Shown piece by piece: positions 23,878 through 31,928 of a DNA stretch of 42,016 bases (the stretch's first letter is position 1; each line of letters starts with the position of its first letter). The stretch is from the NCBI GenBank assembly GCA_029261965.1, contig JAJDAH010000226.1, positions 1 to 42,016 on the forward strand, read 5' to 3'. Both the position numbers and the translations under genes were made by a program. This DNA comes from Polyangiaceae bacterium. GTDB taxonomy: Bacteria; Myxococcota_A; Polyangia; Polyangiales; Polyangiaceae. Under the pieces are notes generated by a model, which ran no database searches, was not told the origin of the DNA, and saw nothing but the letters and a program-made list of their open reading frames with translations.

Positions 23878-25284
23878 ATGGGCAATCGGGGACGAATTCT
23901 GGTGGTCGATGACGAGTCGAACGCTCGCAACGCGCTCGCGGAGATCCTGAAGGAGGAGGGATTCGGCGTCGAAACCGCCGCCGACGGCTTCAAGGGCCTG
24001 TCGCGGGCGGCCGACTTCGGGCCAGATCTCGTGCTGACGGACCTCAAGATGCCAGGGATGGACGGCATCGAATTCTTGAGGAAGCTACGAGACGCCGAGC
24101 CCGACGTTGCTGTCGTCGTCATGACCGCCTTCGGCGCGGTGGACACTGCCGTCGAGGCGATGCGGGCGGGTGCCGCCGACTACCTCACCAAGCCACTCAA
24201 CACAGACGAGCTCCTGGTGGTGCTCGATCGGGCGCTGGAGCATCGGCAACTGCGACGCGAGACCACAGAGCTCAAGACACAGTTGGCGGAGCGCTACCGC
24301 TTCGAAAACATCGTTGGGTCCTCCCAAGAAATGCAGCAGGTCTTCAAAACCGTGGCGCAAATCGCGCCGAGCCGCGCCACCGTGCTTTTGACGGGGGAGT
24401 CCGGGACCGGCAAGGAGCTCGTGGCCGCAGCCATCCATCATCGGTCCCCACGGAAGGATGGGCCGTTCGTCCGGCTGCATTGCGCGGCACTCGCGGAGAA
24501 CCTTCTCGAGAGCGAGCTCTTCGGCCATGAACGCGGATCGTTCACCGGCGCGGATCGCCGGCGCGAGGGTCGGTTCGAACTGGCCGACGGCGGAACGCTA
24601 TTTCTCGACGAAGTAGGAGAGATTCCCGTCGCGACGCAGGTGAAGCTGCTCCGAGTTCTGCAAGAGCACGAATTCGAAAGAGTGGGTGGCAACGAAACGA
24701 TTCGCACTGACGTTCGCCTCATCGCCGCCACGAATCAGAGCCTGAAGAAGATGGTCGACGCCGGCACCTTCCGCGAAGATCTCTACTATCGGCTCAATGT
24801 CATCAACCTGCGCATGCCTGCTTTGCGCGAGCGCGCGTCCGACATCCCTGCTCTGGCTACACACTTTCTGCAACAGTACGCTTCCGAGAACGCCAAGTCG
24901 GTCGAACGCATCAGCGAGGACGCGCTATCGAGACTCGTCAACTACGATTGGCCGGGCAACGTTCGTGAGTTGGAGAACGTGATCGAGCGAGCTGTCGTCC
25001 TCGCCGAGAGCTCGACCATCGAACCTCAGCAGCTGCCCGCCGAGGTCGCACCGACCACGGACAACGGCGCCGCGCCACACATTCCCGGCTCATCGATGGC
25101 CGACGTCGAGCGCTTCGCGATTCTCGAAACCCTGGAAGCCATGGGCGGCTCCACGACACGCGCCGCCGAGATGCTCGGCATCAGTGTGCGGAAGATCCAG
25201 TACAAGCTGCACGAGTACGGCGCAGCTCCGAAAAGCGGCGTGCCCGTCATCGAACAAGACGACCCAAAGGAGGCCCCGAATTGA
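23878..25284 (+). CDS. NtrC-family sigma-54-dependent response regulator
   Basis: 468 aa in the classic order: receiver (~5-120; Asp55 in LTDLKMP, Lys in LTKPLN), AAA+ sigma-54 activator domain (~145-380), and a Fis-type helix-turn-helix at the C-terminus (TTRAAEMLGISVRKIQYKL). The AAA+ part has Walker A GESGTGKE, Walker B GGTLFLDEVGE and the sigma-54-contacting loop GSFTGA (220-225), a minor variant of GAFTGA. It should open sigma-54 promoters when phosphorylated. It is preceded by its own sigma-54 element and a perfect enhancer palindrome, so it is likely autoactivated. The stop codon overlaps the TTG start of the USP at 25281. It is the best candidate for the regulator of all seven sigma-54 promoters here. 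Confidence 0.95.
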   Translation: MGNRGRILVVDDESNARNALAEILKEEGFGVETAADGFKGLSRAADFGPDLVLTDLKMPGMDGIEFLRKLRDAEPDVAVVVMTAFGAVDTAVEAMRAGAADYLTKPLNTDELLVVLDRALEHRQLRRETTELKTQLAERYRFENIVGSSQEMQQVFKTVAQIAPSRATVLLTGESGTGKELVAAAIHHRSPRKDGPFVRLHCAALAENLLESELFGHERGSFTGADRRREGRFELADGGTLFLDEVGEIPVATQVKLLRVLQEHEFERVGGNETIRTDVRLIAATNQSLKKMVDAGTFREDLYYRLNVINLRMPALRERASDIPALATHFLQQYASENAKSVERISEDALSRLVNYDWPGNVRELENVIERAVVLAESSTIEPQQLPAEVAPTTDNGAAPHIPGSSMADVERFAILETLEAMGGSTTRAAEMLGISVRKIQYKLHEYGAAPKSGVPVIEQDDPKEAPN

Positions 25285-25745
25285 GCACGTTCGAAAAAAT
25301 CTTGGTCCCGGTCGATTTTTCGGAAAGCTCCAAGGCAGCACTCGAACACGCCGCGTTCTTGGCGACAGAGCTCGGCTCCTCGATCGAAGTCATGCATGTC
25401 GTCGAGCCGCCCGATTTCGTCCCTCTCGACACGGCGCTCGCCGGCGTTGGCACCGGCGCCATGCCGCAAACGCTCGGAGAGATTGCCCGCCAGCAGGCCG
25501 AGAAGGATGTGGCGGAGCTCATCGATGGCGTGGACCGAACGAAGCTCAAGGCGATCGATGCGAGCGTGCGAACCGGGTACGCCCACGAAATCATCGTGGA
25601 CGAAGCCGAGAAGCACGACCTCGTGGTCATGGGAACGCACGGCCGAACGGGTCTAGCCCATCTGGTCATGGGGAGCGTCGCGGAGCGAGTGGTCCGTCGG
25701 TGCAAGTCACCCGTGCTGACGGTGAAGGCGCCGTTGGGGTCCTAG
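25281..25745 (+). CDS. Universal stress protein (UspA family), translationally coupled to the regulator
   Basis: 154 aa. It starts with TTG at 25281 in the TTGA overlap with the regulator stop, with AGGAGG 7 nt upstream, so translation is probably coupled. The first strand is EKILVPVDFS; the ATP-binding signature is GTHGRTGLAHLVMGSV; the C-terminus is SPVLTVKAP. It is very similar in layout to the USP at 15284-15772. A USP in the same transcript as the sigma-54 activator links the USPs directly to this signalling system. Confidence 0.93.
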   Translation: MSTFEKILVPVDFSESSKAALEHAAFLATELGSSIEVMHVVEPPDFVPLDTALAGVGTGAMPQTLGEIARQQAEKDVAELIDGVDRTKLKAIDASVRTGYAHEIIVDEAEKHDLVVMGTHGRTGLAHLVMGSVAERVVRRCKSPVLTVKAPLGS

Positions 25746-25793
25746 AGTGCGGTGGAGCCGAGTTTTGCAAGGGATCACAGACCCGGGGAACGA

Positions 25794-26366
25794 GTGACTC
25801 GACGCACGCACATCATCGACTCCCTCGAGGACGAGCATCGCTTGATCGCGGAGGTGACGGATGCGTTCGGCCGATTTCTGAACGCCATCGACGAAGTCGG
25901 CGAAGTGGATCGAGCGGATCTATCTCAGTTCGCACGATTTTTCGTCGAGTTCGCGGACCAACGCCACCACGAGAAAGAGGAGGACATCCTCATGCCGGCG
26001 CTGGTGCACACCAGTCTCCGTTGGGACGAAGGGCCGCTATCCCAGCTACGAGCAGACCACGAGCAAGAGCGCTATTTCATCGAAGCGTTCCAGCAGCTCG
26101 CCGCACAATCGGCAGCGCTCAGCATGGAAGACCAACGGCACCTCGTGTCGGTCGGGCGCGAGTTCATCGAGCTTGGTCACCGGCACATGGGCATCGAGCA
26201 AGACCACGTGTACCCCATCGCGCGTACGCTGCCCGGCGAGCAAATAGAGGCGCTCACCGAGCGCCTGACTACCTTCGAGCAGTCCGTGGGACCTGAGGGT
26301 GCTTCGGAGCTCGAACTCGTGGCCCGTGGGCTCATCGACAAATACCCGAGTGGCGCCGCAGCCTGA
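25794..26366 (+). CDS. Hemerythrin (HHE) domain protein
   Basis: 190 aa from the GTG at 25794; a GTG at 25752 would add 14 residues. It is an all-helical four-helix-bundle pattern with the expected iron ligands spread over four helices: His in EDEHRL, His/Glu in HHEKEED, His/Glu in DHEQER, and His with Glu/Asp in HRHMGIEQDHVYP. Such domains hold a di-iron site and bind O2, NO or act in iron/redox sensing. It lies 48 bp after the USP and before a strong terminator, so it is the last gene of the regulator-USP-hemerythrin operon. A second oxygen-binding protein beside a globin kinase strengthens the O2/redox reading of the island. Confidence 0.88.
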   Translation: MTRRTHIIDSLEDEHRLIAEVTDAFGRFLNAIDEVGEVDRADLSQFARFFVEFADQRHHEKEEDILMPALVHTSLRWDEGPLSQLRADHEQERYFIEAFQQLAAQSAALSMEDQRHLVSVGREFIELGHRHMGIEQDHVYPIARTLPGEQIEALTERLTTFEQSVGPEGASELELVARGLIDKYPSGAAA

Positions 26367-26369
26367 GAG

Positions 26370-26392
26370 AACGCGAAAAGGGCGCGTTTTTT
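26370..26392 (+). terminator. Rho-independent terminator after the hemerythrin gene
   Basis: A stem AACGCG (26370-26375) and CGCGTT (26383-26388) with a 7-nt loop is followed at once by a run of six T (26387-26392, the first two in the stem). It begins 3 nt after the hemerythrin stop codon and closes the sigma-54 island. Confidence 0.8.
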
Positions 26393-26441
26393 AGCCTGTC
26401 GATGCCGCGTGCCGAGCTGTGAATCGCGGCTGAAGAATTTA

Positions 26442-26477
26442 GTCGCACTGTAACCACCTCCGTCGTTATAGTGTGAC
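26442..26477. promoter_or_regulatory. Long inverted-repeat operator upstream of the REC-XRE regulator
   Basis: Arms GTCGCACTGTAAC (26442-26454) and GTTATAGTGTGAC (26465-26477) are inverted repeats with 11 of 13 positions matching, separated by 10 bp, and lie 62 bp upstream of the ATG at 26540. Arm centres are about 23 bp apart, roughly two helical turns, as expected for two dimers or one extended dimer. It is probably the binding site of the XRE domain encoded just downstream (autoregulation); this is inference. Confidence 0.55.
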
Positions 26478-26539
26478 TGAAATCCGGCTCAAGCCCGCGA
26501 CCGAGCCCGCAAGAGTCCCCTTGGCGGGGAGGAGGAGAG

Positions 26540-27148
26540 ATGGGTGTGGAAGTACCGTCGGTTCGAATCCTGATAGTCGACGACGACAAGGCCATCTGCG
26601 ACTACATGCAGACGTTGCTCGAACGCGACGGGTTCGAGGTCAAGACGATCAGCGACCCCACCCTGGTCGAGAACGAGGTTCGGCAGAGCCAGTACCACGT
26701 CATCATCCTCGACCTGATGATGCCGAAGCTCGACGGGATCGAGGTGCTGCGACGGATTCGCAACATCGACAGCGACATCGCCGTGGTCATCTTCACCGCG
26801 CACCCGAACCTCGATTCGGCCGTGGCGTCGATGAAACTGGACGCCGTCGACTACATCAAGAAGCCGTTCAACGTGGACGAATTCCGCGAAGTGCTCGCGC
26901 GGGTGATGCGGAAGAAGGGCTTAGCCCGTACGCCGGAAGAGCAACTGCACAAGATCATCGGCGATACGATTCGCACGCTGCGAAAAGAGAAAGAGCTCAC
27001 CCTCAAGCAGATGAGTCGCCGAACCGGGCTCAGCATCTCGCTCTTGTCGCAAATCGAACGCGCCGAATCGAGCCCGTCGATTTCGAGTCTCTACAAGATC
27101 GCGATCGCGCTCGACTCGCGGATCCAAGAGCTCTTCGGGCGCGCGTAG
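26540..27148 (+). CDS. Response regulator with REC and XRE-type helix-turn-helix domains
   Basis: 202 aa. Receiver at ~6-125 (acidic pair in IVDDDKA, phospho-Asp in ILDLMMPKLDG, Lys in IKKPFN), then a linker and an XRE/Cro helix-turn-helix at ~140-200 (LRKEKELTLKQMSRRTGLSISLLSQIERAESSPSISSLYKIA). REC joined to XRE is an unusual output pairing; most response regulators end in OmpR, LuxR or Fis-type domains. The ATG at 26540 has a GGAGGAG ribosome-binding site. It stands alone after a terminator, without an adjacent kinase, so it may be served by the kinases at 20641 or 22256. A palindromic operator lies upstream. Confidence 0.9.
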   Translation: MGVEVPSVRILIVDDDKAICDYMQTLLERDGFEVKTISDPTLVENEVRQSQYHVIILDLMMPKLDGIEVLRRIRNIDSDIAVVIFTAHPNLDSAVASMKLDAVDYIKKPFNVDEFREVLARVMRKKGLARTPEEQLHKIIGDTIRTLRKEKELTLKQMSRRTGLSISLLSQIERAESSPSISSLYKIAIALDSRIQELFGRA

Positions 27149-27152
27149 CGTT

Positions 27153-27575
27153 TCAACGAGGCGCAGCCGCGTGGCGAGCGCGGCTCGACTCGCCCTCAAT
27201 CCGTCGTTTGGTCCAGCGACCGGCCTCGGCGCGGGCGAGGAGGAGCTTTTGTGTCTGAGGCTCGAGCCCGAGCGTGGCGCGAACGTGGGACAGTCGAAGA
27301 TGAGTCGCTGAACCCAGCCACGGCAGGTCGCGAACGAGTAGATGGATGGCGACAGCCCGCCACAACGTCACGGCGTTCAGCCGAAGACCCGGCTCTGCCG
27401 CAAGACGGCGAAGCGACGAGGACTTCCGGCGCCGGGACCGGAGCGCACTCAGGTCTCCCCCATAAACGTGCTCCACGAGCAGCGCACCAATCCGCGAAGC
27501 TTCGGAAATCGTCTGCGGCACCGCCCACCCCCGCAGCCGGGCGACGGCCCAAGCGTGCAGGTCGTCATTCACCAT
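27153..27575 (-). CDS. Hypothetical protein
   Basis: 140 aa from the ATG at 27575. It is an Arg/Leu-rich, probably all-helical protein with no signal peptide or membrane span. The last third (LRLSHVRATLGLEPQTQKLLLARAEAGRWTKRRIE) looks like a small helical DNA- or protein-binding segment of the kind found in DUF1016-like and ParB-like proteins, but I cannot assign a family. It is convergent with the REC-XRE gene, 4 bp between stops. It may be genuine, since codon use resembles its neighbours, but the function is unknown. Confidence 0.55.
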   Translation of the reverse strand: MVNDDLHAWAVARLRGWAVPQTISEASRIGALLVEHVYGGDLSALRSRRRKSSSLRRLAAEPGLRLNAVTLWRAVAIHLLVRDLPWLGSATHLRLSHVRATLGLEPQTQKLLLARAEAGRWTKRRIEGESSRARHAAAPR

Positions 27576-27760
27576 GCCCACTCTAGAAGCCAACCTCGTG
27601 CCACCCCCGAGTCTCGCGAGGAAACACCCACCCGCCCATCAACCAGCCTATCCGGTTGGCACCCCACCCCCCCACCGCCAACCAAGTTTCCACCCGCAAT
27701 CGATTCGTCAGAATCGATGCCAGAAAAAAAAGACTGACTGGCTCGCACCATGGCCAAGCA

Positions 27761-27807
27761 GGGGGATTTTCGATGCCCTCCCCCTGCGGGGGCATCGAAA
27801 ATCCCCC
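27761..27807. repeat. 18-bp perfect inverted repeat downstream of the tRNA
   Basis: Arms at 27761-27778 and 27790-27807 are exact reverse complements (18 of 18), with an 11-nt loop that can also form an alternative CCCCC/GGGGG hairpin with the inner arm. It lies 24 bp downstream of the reverse-strand tRNA. On that strand no T-run follows directly, although a run of nine T occurs about 30 bp further on. It may be a tRNA transcript terminator or processing signal, or a mobile palindromic element. Confidence 0.7.
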
Positions 27808-27831
27808 GGCCGAGATCGAGACAAAAGTCAG

Positions 27832-27905
27832 TGCCGAAGGAGGGACTTGAACCCACGACACGACGCTTATGAAGCGCCTGCTCTAACCACCTGAGCTACT
27901 TCGGC
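27832..27905 (-). tRNA. tRNA-Met (anticodon CAT)
   Basis: On the reverse strand it folds as a full cloverleaf. The acceptor stem is GCCGAAG paired with CTTCGGC. The D-arm has AGCTCAGGTGGTTAGAGC, the anticodon loop is TTCATAA, and the T-loop is TTCAAGT. The discriminator base is A and CCA is not encoded. The G1:C72 pair makes it an elongator rather than an initiator Met tRNA. An Ile tRNA with a lysidine-modified CAT anticodon cannot be excluded. Confidence 0.93.
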
Positions 27906-27930
27906 GTTCGCGAGGACCGGGAATATGCTC

Positions 27931-27976
27931 GGCTTTCGCGCCGCCGGTCAAGGCCGTTGCCCGGCGGCGCGAAGCC
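27931..27976. terminator. Strong hairpin after the S8 protease gene
   Basis: A 13-bp perfect stem (27935-27947 with 27961-27973, 13-nt loop) can be extended by GGC/GCC past one bulged base. It lies between the S8 protease stop (28028) and the tRNA 5' end (27905), both on the reverse strand. No T-tract follows on that strand; on the forward strand CCTTTT follows. It is called a terminator by position and stem strength. Confidence 0.5.
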
Positions 27977-28027
27977 TTTTCCTAGACTCGCTCGCCGCTT
28001 TCATCAGGCCCTTCGACGAACTCCGTT

Positions 28028-31000
28028 TCAGCGTCTCTTGCGACGCCTGCGGAGCCCCACCGCCCCAAGCGCGACAAGAACTCCCCACGGCGTGAGCTGG
28101 CTGACCGGAGCGCCCGCGGCTCGGCACGAGCATCCTCCCTTGGCTCTCACATCGCCGGGCGCGACTCCGGCGTCGGTGCCTGCATCCCCGCCATCCACGG
28201 GTTGATCCGGAAGGACGCAACGCCCGTCGCTGTCGACTGGCAGCGGCGCCGCAGCTCCCAACCGGGTCCCTTGATCGAGCTCGACGTCGACATTGCCGGT
28301 GTTGCGATTGTCGTGATGAAAGCTCTCCCAGTCGATTGTCCCATCCGACGAGCCATTCGTGTGCCAGGCGTAGAGCCACCCCGCCCTCGTCGGAACCACC
28401 ACCTCGAGGGTGTCGTCACCATCGAGGTCGCCGACGGCGGCGGTCGATGCGACCCATTGTCCCGTGAACTTCGGCCACCCCTCGGGCTCCCGTCCACAAG
28501 CGTCGGCGGCGTGCACGTAGTAGCCACCGCTGCCGATGATGACCTCCGGATAGCCATCCCCGGAGACGTCGGCGATCACCTGGTTGTTGAAGAACGTGAA
28601 ATCTTCGATGACCACCGGGCTCGCCGGCATCATCTTGCCCGTGCCGAGATCCCACATGCTGAGCATGAACTGGGCGGTACCGCCCCGCGTCCCGCTCGCC
28701 TGGAGATTCTGAGCCACGCTCAACGACGCCCCCGAGGCCGTCACGTCCGGGAGGCCGTCCTGATTCAAGTCACCGAGCGCCGGCTGGGCGAACAACGGGA
28801 AGAAGGTATCGGGCAGAATCGCCTTCGAGTCCGGCCCGAAGATCGTCGCGTTTTCCACGCCCCGCGTCGGCTCCATCGTGAAGGGGTCGATGCGCTCGGG
28901 CAGCGCATTGGAAGGTGTCGAGCTGAGGAGCCGCTGAGTGCCTGGGTCGGCGGGCACGATGAGCGGAGCACTCGCGTTGCCGTGGAACACGGCCTCGAGC
29001 TTCCCGTCGCCGTTCACGTCGCCAACGATGGGCGAGTTCGGCACCCCTTCGGCAACCAGCGGGAACAGGTTGAAAGACACGACGCCGACGGGCCAATTCG
29101 GGAAGTATGGCGTTCCGCCGGGCGTGTCGTTGCCCCGTCCGTCCACCAGATAAAACGCACCGGCGGTGCTCCCGGTGCCGAGTCGCTCGTTCGAGCCGAC
29201 AACGAGGTCCGGGATGCCATCCTCGTTGAAGTCACCGACAGCCGGTGTCGTCATGATCCGGTTGTATTCGACCTCGAGGGTCGGGTGATGGATGCGCACG
29301 GGCCACCCTGGCAACACGCTGCCGTCGGCCTTGTACACGTGGACGAAACCATCGAAAGCGGCCTGAATGATCTCGAAGCCACCGTCACCGTCCATGTCGG
29401 CGAGCACCGGCGCGGCGAACGCCCCGCGAGTAATGCGAAACTCCGTATCCATGCACAGCGGGGGCCGCGGGCTGTCGTCGAGCGGACAAGAGGGCACCGC
29501 CGGAAGTGTCACGGGCCACCCCGGCAAAGTCTGGCCGTCGTTGCCGATGACGTAGATCGTGCCCTTGTAAGTGCTGAGCACGATGTCGATCGCGCCGTCT
29601 CCGTTCATGTCGGCTAGCGCGGGCGCCTGAGTGGCCGGCTCGCGGGCAACGTCCGGGTCGACGCCGTCGGGCGAGGTGTACCCGGGCGCTGCCCTGTAGT
29701 CCGGGCGGCTCGGATCCCCATCGAGCCCGTCGAGCAACTTGGTTCGAAACGGAAAGCCGGCAATTTGCTCGGGCGTTCCGCTCGCGAGGCTCCAAACGTT
29801 CACGACACCATCGCTCGTCGCGTTCACGATGTCCCGGACTCCGTCGCCATCGATGTCCGCGAGCTTCGGGGCGGTCTCACCCGACGCTCCGATGTAGATC
29901 GGAAAGCCGTCGACGAGATCCGGGTCCTCGTGAACGTAGTAGGCGCGACGGAGCTCACCAGGAACGTCGCCGATGCTTCCACCGTAGTGCGCGACCGAGC
30001 GCACCCGAACCGTAATCGTGAAATCGTTTTCTCCGAGCTGGCTGTCAGGGTCTCGCTCGTGGGTGACGTCGAGGTCTCGAATGTCGAGCTCCGCGAGCGG
30101 TTGTCCGTCCGAACCGATCGCGGGGTCGTTGCTCGGAACGTTGTCCATCTGCTTGATGACCTGAAACTCGCTGTCGGACGGCTCCACCCCTGGAGCCCAC
30201 TCGACGATGACGTCGTAACTGTTGGCACGCCTCGCGCTGACCGTGCCCATGATGGGAACCGGTCCGGCGACTTGGTCCCGGTAGAGCACCTCGAACCAAT
30301 AGGGCCGCGTGATGTCGACGTCCGGGGGAATGCGGCCGTCGCGAACCCACTCCACGGCTGTATTGGCGTTGACTCGTCCGTATCCAAACCGTTGGTCGAA
30401 GCCCTCCTTCGACGCGAACTGTCGAGAGCCCGGATCCGCGCTCTCGGGGACAAAAATGTCGTCCGCGGTCATCGTCAGAAGCTGGGCGACTTCTCCGGCG
30501 TTGAGCGGCGGCGTCAGCCCGACCTCGGCGCCCATGGAGTAGACGAGCCCGGCAACCCCGGAGAGACGGCCCACCGCCTCGCTCGAGCAGCCGGTGCCGG
30601 ACGCCGAGAGGTAGTTTTGAGCCCCGTAGTTGGTGCACGTATTGAAGTGCAGAAAGCTCTCGGCCGTCGTGCTCTGTTGGTCCGAGCCCAGCATCGTGAT
30701 CGCATGCACCGGGAGCGTGTGATTCGCCGTCGCCGGCACGTTCTGATGGCGCGAGTTCTCGTCCGCCATGCTCGCGATGATCACCGTCCCGTTCGCCCAC
30801 GCGTAGTCCATCGCGCGTTGAGCGAAGCGACTCATGAACACCGTGCCGAGCGCCTCTTGCACGACCTTCGCCCCGATGTCGGTGGCATAGACCACCCCTT
30901 GGGAGTAGTCCTGAACGTCGGTGATGAAACTGTCACCGACGCGCAGCGGAACGAAGCGGCAAAGGGGGCATACGCCAATGTCGCCCATGCCATTGTTTCC

Positions 31001-31786
31001 TTGGGACGCCGAATCGTTCGCCTCGCCAGTCCCGTGACCGAACCGGGTGTCGTCGTAAGGATCGTTGTCGTTCTTGAAGAAGTCCCAACCCGAGATGTCG
31101 TCGACGTAGCCATTCGCGTCGTCGTCCGTCCCGTCGGAGAAGTTGAGAATGAGATCTCCGGCGTCGAGAATGCCGTTCCTATTGGCATCGCCCTTCGGGT
31201 TCGAGCCCGTGGCATCCGGCTGGAGCCTGGGGTCGTCGGCCCAATCCGACACGGTGACGATGCCGTCGCCGTTGCAATCGAAGCCGTTGATCGCGGTGCA
31301 GGCGCTACTGTCCGCCATCAGCGGCTTGTGCGGCTCGAGCTCACCGAGATTGAGGAACGCCTTCTGGGCGAGATCGGCGTGATCCCACTCGATTCCGGAG
31401 TCGAGCACCGCAATCACCGTCTCGTCTGTGCCGATGGTGTGTCGCCACGCGAGATCGATGCTCATGCCCGACGCCGTTTCTTCGGGACGAATGGGTGGCG
31501 CTCCGGTCGAGCGATCCGGAATGAACGAATAGAACTGCCAAAGGCCAGGCGAACGATCGGCCGCGCGATCGGCGGCGACATACCCGTAGCCTGGGTCGTT
31601 GGGCCAGTTCGTGCTGTCCGCGAGATCACCGGACGTCGCCGTGACCGGCGGCGGCCAGGCGGCATCTACCCGGCTCTCGAGTCCGACGACGCCCAGAGCT
31701 CCAGCGGCGAGCAAGAGCGCTAGCCGACGACCGGTGAACCGGTTCGAGCGAGCAAAAGCAAACGAAAAGAAACGAGCGTTCGACAT
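28028..31786 (-). CDS. Subtilisin-like (S8) surface protease with FG-GAP repeats and MYXO-CTERM anchor
   Basis: 1252 aa from the ATG at 31786, which has an AGGAG ribosome-binding site. Signal peptide ~1-43. The S8 domain has Asp129 (VLDSGIEWDH), His251 (FGHGTGEAN), oxyanion Asn344 and Ser401 (GCSSEAVG). Between Asp and His sits an insert (~160-250) with dockerin/EF-hand-like Ca loops, including DCNGDGIVTVSDW and DANRNGILDAGDL. After a fibronectin-like region come about eight FG-GAP/VCBS blades of the DxDGDGxxDIV type from ~680 on, enough for a beta-propeller. The C-terminus has GGCSC, a hydrophobic span and RRRRKRR, a MYXO-CTERM sorting signal. It probably degrades proteins or processes partners at the cell surface. 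It is divergent from the pseudokinase gene. Confidence 0.92.
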   Translation of the reverse strand: MSNARFFSFAFARSNRFTGRRLALLLAAGALGVVGLESRVDAAWPPPVTATSGDLADSTNWPNDPGYGYVAADRAADRSPGLWQFYSFIPDRSTGAPPIRPEETASGMSIDLAWRHTIGTDETVIAVLDSGIEWDHADLAQKAFLNLGELEPHKPLMADSSACTAINGFDCNGDGIVTVSDWADDPRLQPDATGSNPKGDANRNGILDAGDLILNFSDGTDDDANGYVDDISGWDFFKNDNDPYDDTRFGHGTGEANDSASQGNNGMGDIGVCPLCRFVPLRVGDSFITDVQDYSQGVVYATDIGAKVVQEALGTVFMSRFAQRAMDYAWANGTVIIASMADENSRHQNVPATANHTLPVHAITMLGSDQQSTTAESFLHFNTCTNYGAQNYLSASGTGCSSEAVGRLSGVAGLVYSMGAEVGLTPPLNAGEVAQLLTMTADDIFVPESADPGSRQFASKEGFDQRFGYGRVNANTAVEWVRDGRIPPDVDITRPYWFEVLYRDQVAGPVPIMGTVSARRANSYDVIVEWAPGVEPSDSEFQVIKQMDNVPSNDPAIGSDGQPLAELDIRDLDVTHERDPDSQLGENDFTITVRVRSVAHYGGSIGDVPGELRRAYYVHEDPDLVDGFPIYIGASGETAPKLADIDGDGVRDIVNATSDGVVNVWSLASGTPEQIAGFPFRTKLLDGLDGDPSRPDYRAAPGYTSPDGVDPDVAREPATQAPALADMNGDGAIDIVLSTYKGTIYVIGNDGQTLPGWPVTLPAVPSCPLDDSPRPPLCMDTEFRITRGAFAAPVLADMDGDGGFEIIQAAFDGFVHVYKADGSVLPGWPVRIHHPTLEVEYNRIMTTPAVGDFNEDGIPDLVVGSNERLGTGSTAGAFYLVDGRGNDTPGGTPYFPNWPVGVVSFNLFPLVAEGVPNSPIVGDVNGDGKLEAVFHGNASAPLIVPADPGTQRLLSSTPSNALPERIDPFTMEPTRGVENATIFGPDSKAILPDTFFPLFAQPALGDLNQDGLPDVTASGASLSVAQNLQASGTRGGTAQFMLSMWDLGTGKMMPASPVVIEDFTFFNNQVIADVSGDGYPEVIIGSGGYYVHAADACGREPEGWPKFTGQWVASTAAVGDLDGDDTLEVVVPTRAGWLYAWHTNGSSDGTIDWESFHHDNRNTGNVDVELDQGTRLGAAAPLPVDSDGRCVLPDQPVDGGDAGTDAGVAPGDVRAKGGCSCRAAGAPVSQLTPWGVLVALGAVGLRRRRKRR

Positions 31787-31928
31787 CGGTCTCCTGGCAG
31801 CGATTGGGGCGCGGGCGGCGGCTCGCCGGAAGTACAACGGCAGGGGAAAAAGCGGTCTGGGGAGCGTTTTCGCGAGGTTAGCACGAACCCGCGGACCGCC
31901 CGAACTGGTACTCTTGTTCGTCTCGGCC

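Noticed and set aside
25755-25772. TGGAG...TTTTGCA before the hemerythrin gene as a sigma-54 promoter
   Set aside because: Spacing is 11 instead of 10 and the -24 box is poor; the gene is better explained by read-through from the regulator operon.
27569-27856. Open reading frames over the tRNA and inverted repeat
   Set aside because: They run into the tRNA and give the usual spurious translation of a tRNA end; no ribosome-binding site or domain.
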